Source: Aplysia californica (lineage: Eukaryota; Mollusca; Gastropoda; Aplysiida; Aplysiidae). Taken from it: a DNA stretch of 64,000 nt. Under the pieces are notes generated by a model. It did no database searches and was not told the origin of the DNA. It saw only the letters and a program-made list of their open reading frames with translations. The translations under genes and the position numbers were made by a program. The stretch is from the NCBI RefSeq assembly GCF_000002075.1, contig NW_004797435.1:25490-89489 (forward strand), in the 5' to 3' direction. This document shows, piece by piece, positions 34,613-46,641 of this stretch; the first letter of the stretch is position 1; each line of letters starts with the position of its first letter.

Positions 34613-36219
34613 TTTCTCACAATTAATCTACCTTTTCTTGATAATACAAGACTGATAATACTGCAAATACAAAATAAAACAATAAAATCTTAAGTTAAAT
34701 TGTCAAACGCTAAATTTAAATCCTCTCAAACTAAGGGACTCTACACAGCAACACAACTTTTTGACAAACAATCGAGATGACACGGGCGTGCATTTGAACG
34801 AATCAGTCTTCTTTTGCACAGCTCATAATACGCAGGCATTTCAGGCAACACTTGTTACTTCTCTTTATACTTTACTTGCTCAGTGCCTGTAATTATCAAC
34901 ACAAAAACCTTATGTGTTTGCTAAAACAAACACTAGGATTGAACGAGATTTTAGGTTAGGCCCCGTGACCTCATAGAATCCGAGTTCCACTGTACTATGT
35001 GGCGTTGCACCTAGTGCTAACAGACCTACAAGCACTTCACACACATTTCAAATTGCTAGCCATGAATTAAACCCCCAAAAAAAGAAAAAGAAAAATTGTA
35101 ATCCGAAATAAGAACTGTCTCATTCATAAGTCATTATTCCAGTTGTTGTAAACGGATCTCACATACATTTATTCTTTTTTCCCAGGAAGTTTGATGTGCT
35201 TTGAGTTCATAATAATTATCATTTAGGAACAGAAATCAACTGTGCAGATCTATACTATATATATCCAACTTATTCTTGAATGTCTTCAATGTATGTTTGT
35301 TAGTTGGTGACCCTAACATTGCAAAACGTTAGCAACACCGCTGTCTACGTCAAACTTTTTGCATCTGTTAGGGAACAAGGCCAGGCTGGGGGTATTGAAA
35401 CAGCAGCCGTCAAGGAACAAGGCCACAGCGTTGTGCTTCCGGTGAGAAGAAAAAAAATTGGCTTCCTATTTGTAAATGCAGAGTTTCTTCACCAACCATT
35501 CAGGAGACCTAGCATGGCCGCACTGTGACCGTTATAATGGGTCATAATGACAATAAATGTAACCAGTGTATCACAAAGGAAGGTAAGGTTCACTTGCTGC
35601 CGCGGTTGGCACCTTTTCTACATTTACCTTTAACATAAGCAAAAACCCAGTTTTAAAAAACAGAATTAAGTATCATAAAGTAAAGAAATGTATAAAAGAA
35701 GGAAAATACTTAACTTCATATAGTGTAACAATACAACAAAGCTTTGGACAGGGCCAAGGAGAAGAATATTGTTCACCACTTTAGTGCCTAGATGATTCTT
35801 CACCTGAGAGCAACTTTCAGTAGAATTAACAGGATGAAAGGTACATTTAGTGCAGGCCCTTCTTAACTGAACTAATTAACATCTTTAAATAAAAAAACTG
35901 AACTCCTGCCCTGCAGTAAATATCAGATTAAAGAGTGCCATACAACAGACTTAAATGCAGAAACACACATATATTCAAATGGGTAAGATCCCAAAAACAC
36001 AAGACATAATAACATAACATGATCAATAAATGAGCACTTAACACAATATGCACTTGAAACAAATAAATGAACACTCGAAACAAACAATGCAAATTCATAG
36101 TATACTACCGCCATGATAGTTTGCTGAAAAAAAGAACACATATGAGATTGGCCAAAGTGACTAGAACAAAGGACCAGAGTAGAAGTAATGTATTACACCT
36201 TATAGGTCTTTTATAGGAA

Positions 36220-36862
36220 AGGAAGAGGCTAGCCGTACTTAATGACGGCTAGACTGGCAGTCTAGCCGTACTTTTTCTAAATATGATGGCTAGACTGACC
36301 ATTAAAAAAATATATAGGCCTGCTGAATTGTAAATATATTTTTTTTGTGTGCAGTACCTAAAGTATTTGTATTTGAGACGAAACCAGGTGCCTTAATGAC
36401 AGTGCATGTATTTTAAACCTCCTGTTTTCTAATGTTAATAGGGACTAAGATAAGTACGGCTAGACTGCCAGGCTAGCCGTACTTAAGGACGGCAAGACTT
36501 GTCAGGGTAGCCGTACTTAATATTGATTGCTGAATTGTAAATGAAATTTTTAGTTTGCAATGCCTATAAAGTATTTCTATTTCAGACAAAACCAAAAGGT
36601 GCCTTACTGACTTGCATGTATTAGAACCTGAATAATTACTAGATCTAGATCTAATGAGACCTGTGTACTTAACAGGCTTGAGTCGATAGGGCCAAACCTA
36701 GATCTAAGTACGGCTAGACTGGCAGTCTNNNNNNNNNNNNNNNNNNNNNNNNNNNNNNNNNNNNNNNNNNNNNNNNNNNNNNNNNNNNNNNNNNNNNNNN
36801 NNNNNNNNNNNNNNNNNNNNNNNNNNNNTCTAGCCGTACTTGTACGGCTAGCCACTTCGTAT
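36220..36862 (+). repeat. Palindromic repeat family P, copy 2, with assembly gap
   Basis: Same order of blocks as 2861-3390, starting earlier with GGCTAGCCGTACTTAATGAC. The gap at 36729-36828 interrupts an inverted TACGGCTAGACTGGCAGTCT arm. Confidence 0.75.
36729..36828. other. Assembly gap (100 N) in the centre of a palindrome
   Basis: Exactly 100 N. The left side ends in ...GACTGGCAGTCT and the right side begins TCTAGCCGTACTT, so the missing part is inside an inverted repeat. Confidence 1.
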
Positions 36863-37857
36863 AGGAAATGTGTCCTTAAACGCTAAACTGTGAACAGGTG
36901 AAAAAAGGTGGAAAAACCAAGAACGGAAGAGAGTTAATATCTCCTCAACTCATACAGTTAAGTCACATTTAGCTGATTCTACAAGCCAAGCTTAACTTTA
37001 TCCACCTGACCCTGTCATTCATCAACGTCTTTTGTGGCTTACCAGTGTCACTCAAAAGACTACGTGACACTGGTGACTTCCTGGTGTCCAACCATGGAGA
37101 CAAGGCCGGCTATGAACTTTGACTTTGAGAAGTCTCGAACTGCACACAGATGCACTGCTTTTGGGGGCTATTTAACTGCCACATTTTTTCATCGGAGCGG
37201 CGAATCCGAAAAGCCTCCCGCGGCTGTTCAGACTCGAGTCTGAATAGCCTGTGGCTATTCGGACTCAAACTCCAATGCGCGTGCGCAACCGCAATCACTA
37301 GGTGTACCAGATGTGAAGCAGACAAGCAATTCGACCTTGGCCTTCCTGGGTTTCTACAATCTACACTTATCTATTTTATAATGACTTGATTAACAAGACA
37401 CTAGAACAATATGTCCTATAGTTGACACAGGGGGTAGAAACTAGTGAACTACTGCAGTTTTTATCTGTACTGATCTTTGCCTGGCCTCTGCTCTACAATA
37501 GAGATCACCAGCAGACACTCGCTCGCTCAATGGTGACCTAGATCTAGATTTCCGACTACATTCCACTAGGCCTGTGGTCATAGTAATGTATATTACCAAA
37601 TTTGGTACGTGTATCACTTTATACAGTCAATCAGAAGCCGGTGTAGTGTTCTCTCGTTAGCTCCATGTCTCCCCTTTCTCTCTCTTCTCTTACTTTTCCT
37701 CTCTCCATCTTACTTTCCCAGGCCAGCCCCACCACTATAGATCTACTTCATTTGCTTCATTTCATTGAAAATGCTTCTTCCCAGTCCTCGCAGATTGGCA
37801 GAATGAAAGAATGACACCTAGATTCTAGAACCCAAAAAATCTTGAGATCGGAAACCG

Positions 37858-37965
37858 TTCGGAGGGAAGGACTTCCGTAACGAGCGACCACCCCCATCAA
37901 ACACAATAAAGAAGAGGCCTAACCCTAACCTTAACCCTCAATTCTGCTCTGTCTGGTAAGAATGT
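37858..37965 (+). repeat. Half copy of the telomere-like MITE
   Basis: Carries the left end GAAGGACTTCCGTAACGAGC, then CACAATAAAGAAGAGGCCTA, CCTAACCTTAACCC words and CAATTCTGCTCTGTCT, as in the full copy at 41371-41538. The right end is missing. Another right-end fragment is at 40285-40318. Confidence 0.75.
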
Positions 37966-38004
37966 ACTTTACCGGACCACCGGTCGGAACCACTTTCACT
38001 ATGG

Positions 38005-39512
38005 CAGAGATGCCAACCACAGAAAACGGAAATGAGTATTGGGAAATATGAAAATGTGTATTTTCAGGGGAAAATGTGTATTCCCCACGACCGACCCACC
38101 AATCAGTAATAGTAAAATGTTCAGGGTGTCCAGCAACATTTCCAGAAAAAAAATTACTAGCTCACCAGCTCAAAAAAGGGAGCACACATGCATACAATAT
38201 ACATGTAAGCAGTCACCAACATGTCAGTGTTCAATGTCGTACTGGGGTCTTGTTTGACTTAAGTATTTCAGTCTATTATATATAAATATTTTCCTCTCAT
38301 TATTATATATAAAATAATCCTGCTTTGAGAGTTCAGAAGGGCCTAGAACAAGAATTTCTACTATCAAGAACCAGTGTGGGTGTCATGAATTCATATTATG
38401 AACTGACAGACTCAAATTATTGCTCAAACTCAGAGAAAAGCAATATCTTGAATGGCTCAAGTAGACCCACGCACTGTGAGAGTCGTAACAACTGTGGTAG
38501 GGCAAGATGCACTGACACTGAAAATGTGCCAGTCTTGAACAGAAAGCTACAACATACACTGCAGGTATAATTTACTATCACCCATCCAAGTAGATGTAGT
38601 GATGTAGGTATAATTTACTATCAGCCATTCAAGTTGGTATAATTACGTATGAGGGGTCCCGATTCCGCACACGGCCTGCACCAATGCGCACTTTGCAGAA
38701 AGCTCTAGTCAAAATTCTGAAATGCGCTTCCAAGTTTTTGTCCTCTGGTGTCGCCTTAAACACCCGATAGTATCTTAAACCCCCCGAAAATCAATAATCT
38801 CCTCCCCTATTCCGTAGTCATATACTTCGCAACGCCGTTACTCCCACCAAAGACGGTCTTTACTCACACGATGCCACATTTATTTATGATGCGAATGCGC
38901 GCCGGTTCAGTGACTGGTTACGACGGCGAGCCAGACAATCTAAAAATCGGACGACGCTTGTATTTTCTTTTCTCTTTTTTCCCCCCCACAAGTGACAGCC
39001 AAAGCGACGAGTCCGAGTATTTATTACATTTTATTTGCACAGCGACATTGCGTTTAAACTGCACTCTCTGCCTGCATGCTACAAATGTTGCGTTATCAGA
39101 CAACTGCTGGCAAACTTCTCGGTGGTAGCGAAAGCGAAAGTAGATCTTGATTTTCCCGATCGAGCCTCGGTGTCACATACGCTTCCACCGGCCGCCAAAG
39201 CTACCTATTCGCGTGAAAGTGAAACGTACTGTCCAGACGGGGAAAAGCTGAACGAATATAATATCACGATCGCGACCGGCAAAAATAAACTTACTGACCA
39301 CATCGGACTTGGTTTTCAAATATTCCAGTTCTGCGATACCGATACTATTTTGACAAAAGATGGGACTTGAGATAATTAGGTTTACTCGCCCAAGCTAAAT
39401 CTCCTATTTTTCGCATTCCAGGATGAGTATTTTTTCATGTAAAGTCGTATTCGCGTATTTTCGGCAAAAAATTGTACTAAAATACGTAAAATCGTACTGG
39501 TTGGCATCTCTG
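38005..39512 (+). mobile_element. hAT-like TIR element, 1.5 kb
   Basis: Bounded by CAGAGATGCCAACCA (38005-38019) and its exact complement (39498-39512). CAGxG-type ends are usual for hAT elements, but no clear 8-bp duplication is left. The interior has an open frame (39035-39370) with part homologous to 7170-7465, and no recognisable transposase. It lies in the first large SLC25A3 intron. Confidence 0.55.
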
Positions 39513-39884
39513 TTATGGCGCCCCTGGTGCCTAGTGGTCCGCTATTCTACCTTTCCGAGCACCCCTACTCACTCTCCTACTCAGTTTTCTACGTCCTCAC
39601 CCTACGACTGCCAACAATCGACTGACGTCTCTTACCGGGTTTTTCAGTCATCATGACCATGCCACTGTGCCCTTTGACCCACGACCCTGACACCTTGAGG
39701 CTAATTGGTCAATCTAATCACATGGTCCACTATTCTTATTTGCTTGCGACTCTGCTGGCTTGGCTTAGCCTACTCCTGGTCCGGTTAAGTACAATGGAGG
39801 GCTAGAGATGCGCACGAGAGCTCATTTGCATAATTGCTCGCGACTTGGCGAGTATCTACCCCAATTGTCCGCTCGTGTTATTGT

Positions 39885-40080
39885 TTATGTCTTTAAATAC
39901 TGTTGCAGGGGGGCTACCCCCCTGAAACCCCCCTTCCCCCCACTGTTGTTACATTGATATATATGTAAACACGACTGTCCGCTCATGTTATTGTTTCGCA
40001 TTTGTGTGTTTTCTTTATTATAGTTTCCAGGGTGGCAAACCCCCTTGAACCCCCCCTCCCCACTATTGGTATGATACACG
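39885..40080 (+). repeat. Tandem duplication, about 120-bp unit x2
   Basis: TCCGCTCxTGTTATTGTTT, then a CAGGGxGGCxA block, CCCCCxTGAAxCCCCCC and CCCCACT, repeated once with divergence. Confidence 0.7.
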
Positions 40081-40399
40081 GTGGTCCACCAAAGTTAATT
40101 CCCCTGCCCACCCTCAACCATCACCTCTCGCTCACCTCGCCAGTCGCCGCTGGCTTGCGCTGCGCGCGAAGTTGCCCGCGGAACTACCTTTTGTCAGCAC
40201 GTAGAGTACTATGAGTGCGTAGTTAAGCTAGGCGTGTGTAGTAATCACAGGCCGAGACGGGTGGTCCGGTAAAGTACAATCCAGCCCTCTGTCTCATAGT
40301 GGTCGCTCGTTATGGAAGTCCTCCCGTTCAGAGAAATAGTTCAACTTTATTTTCACGAAAGTTCGGAGAAATAGTCACTTCGAAAACAAAAACTGTATC

Positions 40400-41640
40400 G
40401 GCCACCTTTATTCTCACCCCGGGTGAGAATAGCGCAGGCGAGTCTTTTGGATATTTTCACCCGGTGTGCGTTCACCGTTATAGCCTAGATCTAGGCCAAC
40501 CGATTTTGCGTTCACCCTGAACCACAGAATTCTACACTGTGATTATAACAGAAAAATTGTAGAATTCTGTGCCGTGAACAAACGTTCCATTACTACTGTT
40601 GTTAGCCTAAAAGCGTACAATTTTGTCTGTGGGCAGTGGAGAGAGAGAGAGAAAGAGAGAGAGAGAGGAGTAGCGCGAGAACTTCCGGGCAAAACAAGAA
40701 AGTGGCTATTCTCACCCGCCCGGAAGTTCTCGCAAGATCTACTCCTCCCCTCTTCTCTCTCTCTCTGTCTCTTTCTGAATACTGTCTATCGGTGTGGACG
40801 ATCAAATTGACCAAAACAAAGTTTAAAAATGATGTTAAAACACAAAAGTAAATTAATTTGGTTGTCTACAAAGATGCTACGGCTATTTAACTTTTCGAAT
40901 CGAGCCGAACTACGCGGGTCGCCATTTTGTTTTGTTCTCTCTCTCACTCTCTCTCTCTCCCCTGCCCACAGACAAAATTGTACGCTTTTAGTAGGCTACA
41001 AGTACAGTTGTAATGGAACGTTTGTTGACAGCACAGAATTCTACAATTTTTCTCTTATCACAGTGTAGAATTCTGTGGTTTAGGGTGAACGCAAAATTTG
41101 TTGACACGCGCACCGGGTGAGAATAGCCACAAGACCCGCCTGCACTATTCTCACCCCGGGTGAGAATAGAGGTGGCCCAAAACAAAATGGCGACCCGCAT
41201 AGTTCGGCTCGATTCGAAAAGTTAAATAGCCATAGCATCTTTGTAGACGACCAAATTAATTTACTTTTGTGTTTAAACATCATTTTTTAACTTTGTTTTG
41301 GTCAATTTGATCGTCCACACCGATAGACAGTATTCAGAAAGAGACAGAGAGAGAGAGAGAACAGGGGAGGGAAGGACTTCCGTAACGAGCGACCACCCCA
41401 TCAAACACAATAAAGAAGAGGCCTAGACCTATCCTTAACCCTACCCCTAACCCTACCCCTAACTCTAACCTTACCCCTACCCCAAGCCCTCAATTCTGCT
41501 CTGTCTCATAGTGGTCGCTCGTTACGGAAGTCCTCCCCAGGGGAGGAGTAGAACTTGCGAGAACTTCCGGGCAAAACAAAATGGCCACCCTCGTAGTTTG
41601 GGTCGATTCGAAAAGTGATAGCCATACTATGATGTTAGAG
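40400..41640. repeat. Hairpin element family B, inverted copies
   Basis: Family B runs: CTATTCTCACCC-type palindrome, GCGTTCACC, an inner hairpin on GTAGAATTCTGTG, a GAGAGA run, GGCAAAACAAAATGGCGACC, GTCCACACCGATAGACAGTA, a second GA run and AGAACTTCCGGGCGGGTGAG. Here three partial copies lie in alternating orientation (about 40410-40735, 40740-41175 reversed, 41176-41362 continuing 41547-41640). No transposase. It looks like a composite foldback element. Confidence 0.7.
41371..41538 (+). mobile_element. Telomere-like MITE, 168 bp
   Basis: Inverted ends on GGACTTCCGTAACGAGCGAC; flanks AGGGGAGG at 41363-41370 and 41539-41546 are an exact 8-bp duplication. The empty site is seen in the family B copies at 59.4 and 59.9 kb (GAGGGGAGGAGTTGATC). 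The interior is mostly CCCTAACC/CCCCTAACC words. Confidence 0.85.
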
Positions 41641-42175
41641 GCTAGCCGTACTTAATGACGGCTAGATTGGCAGTCTAGCCGTACTTATTCTTAATATGAT
41701 GGCTAGATTGACCATTTACAAAAAAAATGAGGCCTACTGAATTGTAAATATACATTTTTAGTGTGCAGTACCTAAAGCATTTTTGTATTTGAGACGAAAC
41801 CAGGTGCCTTAGCGGCTTAATGACAGTGTATGTATTTTAAACCTGTTTTCTAACGTTAATAGGGCTTAAGATAAGTACGGCTAGACTGGCAGTCTAGCCG
41901 TACTTAAGTACGGCTAGACTTCTTGTCTAGCCGTACTTAAGTATGGGTAGACAGCCAGGCTACTCGTACTTAAGGATGGCTAGACTGTCAGGCTAGCCGT
42001 ACTTAATATTGATGGCTGAATTGTAAATGAAATTTCGAAGTGTATACAGACCCGGTAACCGGGAACAAAGTCACGAAGTATACAGACCCGGTAGGGGAAC
42101 TCTTTTGTGATTTCGGGAAGTTTCAGACCTCAGACCCGGTAGAAATCTTTTGTGTGCGTGTGTGTGTGTGTGTGT

Positions 42176-42241
<66 letters not shown>

Positions 42242-42700
42242 TCTTTTCTTCGGATTGTGATTCCTCCAATTCCAAAACGGAGGAAAAACCATCGTTCATC
42301 GAAACGACATCCGCAATCTTCATTTAGATCTAGGTTAGCCGCGAAACTAGATGAAAGATTTATGTCTGTCTGCCTAGATCTAGACCTAGACCATAGATCT
42401 AGAAGAACCTAGGTCTACCCTGAGCCAAGAGGGCGCTGAAACTCTCCGAAATCACAAAAGAGTTCCCCTACCGGGTCTGTATACTTTGTGACTTTGTTCC
42501 CGGTTACCGGGTCTGTTTTAGTTTGCAATGCCAAAAGTATTTTGTATTTCAGACAAAACCAAAAGGTATTTTACTGACTTGCATGTATTTGAACCTGAAT
42601 AATAACTAGATCTAGATCTAATGAGACCTGTGTACTTAACAGGCTTGAGTCGATTGGGCCAAACCTAGATTCTAGATCTAGATATATCTACTAACGAAGT
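41638..42700 (+). repeat. Palindromic repeat family P, copy 3, interrupted
   Basis: Left part 41638-42035 and right part 42516-42700 together match copies 1 and 2. A separate element (42036-42515) lies in between, within AAATTTTTAGTTTGC. Confidence 0.75.
42036..42515 (+). mobile_element. Long-TIR element with TG/GA microsatellite core
   Basis: About 480 bp. The ends carry ACAGACCCGGTAACCGGGAA and its complement, continuing as inverted repeats for about 75 bp (including GTATACAGACCCGGTAGGGG). The core has a TG then GA microsatellite (42152-42240). No ORF of note. Insertion is certain from the uninterrupted copies 1 and 2 of family P. Confidence 0.85.
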
Positions 42701-43499
42701 GATTATTCGGACTCGAGTCCGAATATGAAAAAATGTTATTCGGACTCTGATTCTTGTCCAGCATGACATCACTTCCGACTTCCTGTGACTCGTGAATCCG
42801 GCTTCCTGTCCTGCCTCACTCGTGACTCGCCTCAGGCTGGGTAGAGACCGGGATCACTTCGGGCAAAAAGGCGTTTTGTGCAGGAGCCGAGTTTTAATCT
42901 TATGATGAATTTGAGGCGAGCCTGAAAAGTTATAGCGCTTCTAATAAATGTTTATTTATCAAAAGGTCATCAGAAGCAATTAAAGATGGCTCGTTAGCAT
43001 GTGTCGGGGTCGGATGGGCGGCCTGCACACGTGTGGCTGTGTGCGTGTCGGGGAGGGTGGTGGGGGGCACTATCGGTCCGGGCTTTGAACATCCCATAAG
43101 CGTCGGTCTTTTTCCCCCTGGCAACTGATCATTAATACAATAATAAGCTAGTCTTGACGTAGATCTACGTAATGAATACGTAATGAATTGTGCGCTGGTC
43201 TATGGAATCAAAAGTTGCCGTATGCTCAGCTCTACACAGCAACACAACTTTTTCTTGGTAAACAATCGATATGACACAGGCTTGTGTGTTTGAACGAATC
43301 GGTCTTTTTTTTTTTTTTTTTACACAGCTCATAATATGCCAGGTGGTCTGCTAATCTTCAATTTTACCTTTCTCTACAACAAAGAAAGTGGGAAACGTGG
43401 GGGGGGGGGGGGGGGCGTATCAATGAGGCGGCGGGCATTGGATCGGCAGATAAGGTGTGGGGGAAACTAAAAAATGGCGGAAAATTGGAAGCACTGAAC

Positions 43500-44040
43500 G
43501 TTAGATCTATAGAACGAAGACACTTCCTTTTTTCCGGGAAAGTGGCTATTCTCACCCGCCCGGAAGTTCTCGCAAGATCAACTCCTCCCCTCTTCTCTCT
43601 CTCTGTGTCTCTTTCTGAATACTGTCTATCGGTGTGGACGATCAAATAAATTGACCAAAACAAAGTTAAAACATGATGTTAAAACACAAAAGTAAATTAA
43701 TTTGGTTGTCTACAAAGATGCTACGGCTATTTAACTTTTCGAATCGAGCCGAACTACGCGGGTCGCCATTTTGTTTTGCCCGGAAATTCTCGCGCTACTC
43801 CTCTCTCTCTCTCTCCACTGCCCACAGACAAAATGGTACGCTTTTAGTAGGCTACAGTTGTAATGGTACGTTTGTTCACGGCACAGAATTCTACAATTTT
43901 TCTGTTATCACAGTGTAGAATTCTGTGGTTTCAGGGTGAACGCAAAATTTGGTGAACGCGCACCGGGTGAGAATAGCCACAAGACTCGCCTGCACTATTC
44001 TCACTCCGGGTGAGAATAGAGGTGGCCTCTTTCCGGACCC
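43500..44040 (-). repeat. Hairpin element family B, copy
   Basis: Near-complete reversed copy with GTGTGGACGATCAAAT, CGCCATTTTGTTTTGCC, the GTAGAATTCTGTG hairpin and CACCGGGTGAGAATAGCCAC. It starts directly after a GGAAGCACTGAAC fragment (43488). Confidence 0.75.
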
Positions 44041-44150
44041 GAGTCCGAATAACATTTTTTCATATTCGGACTCGAGTCCGAATAAGAATTTTTTTTATTC
44101 GGACTCATATGAAAAAATGTTATTCGGACTCGAGTCCGAATAACGACCGC
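44040..44150. repeat. Array of TATTCGGACTC palindromes
   Basis: Three or four perfect or half palindromes (arms TATTCGGACTC) separated by AT-rich spacers; others lie at 42709-42750 and 37228-37265. From 44160 to 44400 a partial family B-like sequence follows (similar to 60540-60800). Confidence 0.8.
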
Positions 44151-44454
44151 CGATACGCCAACTACTAGATCTAAGTACGGCTAGCCACTTTTTACTATGA
44201 TAGCATCTTTGTCAACCATTAAATTAATATATTTTTGTGCTATAACGTAATTTTTTCTTTGCTTTTATCCATTTGATCATCCACACCGATAGAAAGTATT
44301 CCGAAAGGAAAAAATGGTCTTGTTTCACACCGGGTGAGTGTGAGAATAGCCAACGCAGGCAAGTCAAGTCTCACCCGGGGTGACCACTTCCAACTGTATC
44401 ACAAAAAATCCCTCTATGCATATACGCCTCCCCTCTCCCCCATTCCGATCATCT

Positions 44455-44500
44455 AATCTAGATCTAGATCTAGATCTATATCTAGATCTAGACATATATC
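44455..44500. repeat. TAGATC tandem array next to the SLC25A3 donor
   Basis: CTAGATCTAGATCTAG-type run beginning about 14 bases inside the intron after the first coding exon. The same word is scattered throughout the window. Confidence 0.85.
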
Positions 44501-44513
44501 TAGTAAAGCCTAC

Positions 44514-44637
44514 CTGGAGCCGCCGCTGCAATAGTCCGGGTTGGACTCACTTGGCTCTCACACTTTGCATTTGTGAAAAAGGGATTGCCGAACAAGTTGG
44601 TTCGACAGGCTGTTACTATTGAGTTGGACATCTTGAT
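44514..44637 (-). CDS. SLC25A3: SLC25A3, first coding exon (start codon)
   Basis: The exon starts after TTTCAG with six non-coding bases, then ATG at 44631. It codes for MSNSIVTACRTNLFGNPFFT, then NAKCESQVSPTRTIAAAAP, 39 residues plus one base. The donor GTAGGC follows in phase 1, which joins to the exon at 31821 to give AAAAPEETSCEFGS, matching the animal carrier around its AAAAVEEYSCEFGS segment. In animals this N-terminal stretch is a short import signal. Start choice: first ATG after the splice site and in frame with the family. The following intron is 12.7 kb. Confidence 0.95.
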
Positions 44638-44778
44638 CTGAAAGCAAATAAAAATCACAGTTGTAACAAAGATTTATAATGTCAGTCTACAGTAATGAAC
44701 ATGCGACAACACTATTTATGAAAGAAAATAGCACTTGTGAATTACAATTTCAGTTTGACTCCAATGCCCTTCCCTCAC

Positions 44779-44810
44779 CGGCGATGGCGAAAGTATAGAA
44801 AAGGTCAGAT
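44779..44810 (-). other. SLC25A3: Probable SLC25A3 non-coding first exon
   Basis: Minus-strand CTTTCGCCATCGCCG is followed by a strong donor GTGAGG (44778-44773). The 139-base intron ends at the TTTCAG before the start-codon exon. The upstream start is not fixed; a pyrimidine stretch CCTTTTCT at about 44806-44799 could be the initiator. Inferred from splice signals only. Confidence 0.6.
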
Positions 44811-44816
44811 CACGTG
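44801..44816 (-). promoter_or_regulatory. E-box and AAGGTCA site at the SLC25A3 start
   Basis: A CACGTG E-box (44811-44816) and an AAGGTCA half-site (44801-44807) adjoin the putative transcription start. E-boxes bind USF/Myc-type factors, and AAGGTCA binds ERR-type receptors that control respiratory genes in animals. Whether they act here is inference. No TATA box is seen. Confidence 0.35.
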
Positions 44817-44859
44817 GATACATGCAAGTCTCGCGTGAAAAAAATCCATTCCGTTAAAA

Positions 44860-46630
44860 CGCGTTGTCAGAAATATTAGCAAAGCGCTCGCGGGTTTGAC
44901 ACGATTTCCATATATATTAAATTATTCTTTTAAATAATATGTGAATGAATTCAGTTGCAAACGATTTGATATCAAATTGTGTGTATCATCTAGGACCAAG
45001 GTTCTGTACCAATTCATTTGGTTCACACAAACATTGAACATATATGAAAATAAAGGTACAGCCTGGTGGATTTCGATACCTCGAGATAGAGAAGGGGAAA
45101 AAATGGTAATTGAGATAATAATGTAATTATTTACTATTGCCTTTGACTCATCTAATAGAGCGCCATGATCTAGAAATAAAACATGACGCTAGAGTTTGGA
45201 TGAAATGTGTGAATCACCCGTACTTAACTGTTATAATTCAGATTGTAAATTCAAACATCTTGAAAAACAATATATTATATCTTTATAATTTAAACTACAC
45301 ACATGTGTATATATAATATTCAGTCTCGAAATTTATGGTCCATAACAATAAAATACAACTTACGACTGTGTCTTGAAGAATTTAAAAATTGAAGATAGGG
45401 CCTTTTCGACAGACTATTGCTTTAGTATGGAATTCGGGCACACATTACCATATTATTATAATATTTAAAGAGAGGCATCTATTTATGGGCCTATATATGT
45501 TTTACACGTTGATTATATTTTAAAAATGGAACAAGACACATTTATTTAAAGCAAATTAAAGCAGATTGGTTCAATTCTTTTTCCTACGACAATTGTGATC
45601 AGCAGCCCTGGTTATTCTGATAAGCCGCCCTTTTGTGTCTTTTTTCAAATCTAAGTGCATTATAAAGCCCAGTGTTTGAAAGCATTGTTGTACAGTAAAT
45701 GCAGGTTGATATGCATGAAATGTGTCTTTGCATAAGCTGTTGAACTTTTAATTTATTGTGAATACTCCTAGAGCCGGTGGAAGTGGGTGTTTCAGAAATC
45801 TTTATTCAATATTCTGATCTTGAAATCAATCGCTATTATCATAGTGCTCTAGGTTACAGGCCTATAATTTGAAAACACTTGTGACTGCATCAACATGCCA
45901 CACTCCCACATCGAGAGATTCTCTTCCCAGTTCGTTTATGCATAGTATGGTTGCACTATATCAAAATAATAAATAAATAAAAGGAGAAGAAAACGAATGC
46001 TTTTCACATTATATGCAACTTTCGTGCGTGGGTGTTGAAACAAGCTTTACAAAACGCTATAGTATCGAGCACGCCCATTTGAGTTTCCCAGATTGGGCTT
46101 TTTCGACAGACTTTTGACGAATACATTCTGGGCCTTGTTATTTTTTGTTGTTTTGTTTTGGGTTGTTGTTGGGGGGGTAAATTTTGTAACAAACCTCTGG
46201 CAAACTAAGGAAGAAAAAGAATCACAAGATCTTCCAAAGAACTAGTTAACAAGCTTGAAAAAGAAGGAGAAATGAACAATCGATTTCCAACGGTCCTTTC
46301 TGTCCCTGCTGAGGGTTAGCGTGTACATTACATTAGCGAGTAGTGATCAAATTGTGTGTTATGAGCCTTGGTCGATTTAACTTAGAAAGCCTAGATCTAG
46401 GCCTTGGTCTGCCCCTGAAGTAATTTTAAGTTTTCATATTCTGTAAAAATCAACATTTTAAATTAAATTTTAAAGGCATAAAATGTTGAATACGCTACAG
46501 AATCATGTTTTCTATTCAACATATAAAACGCTGATCTCAGTACACTTCATTCAATGTAGCCAGCGGTCAAACACAATCGATCAATGCATTACCATTATAA
46601 TACAATACATGTATATTCATATGACCATGT
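44860..46630. other. Intergenic AT-rich stretch, nothing recognised
   Basis: Upstream of SLC25A3. No conserved frame, element end or tandem array was seen; a G/T-rich run lies near 46140-46180. Confidence 0.6.
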
Positions 46631-46641
46631 CTTCCATCTCT

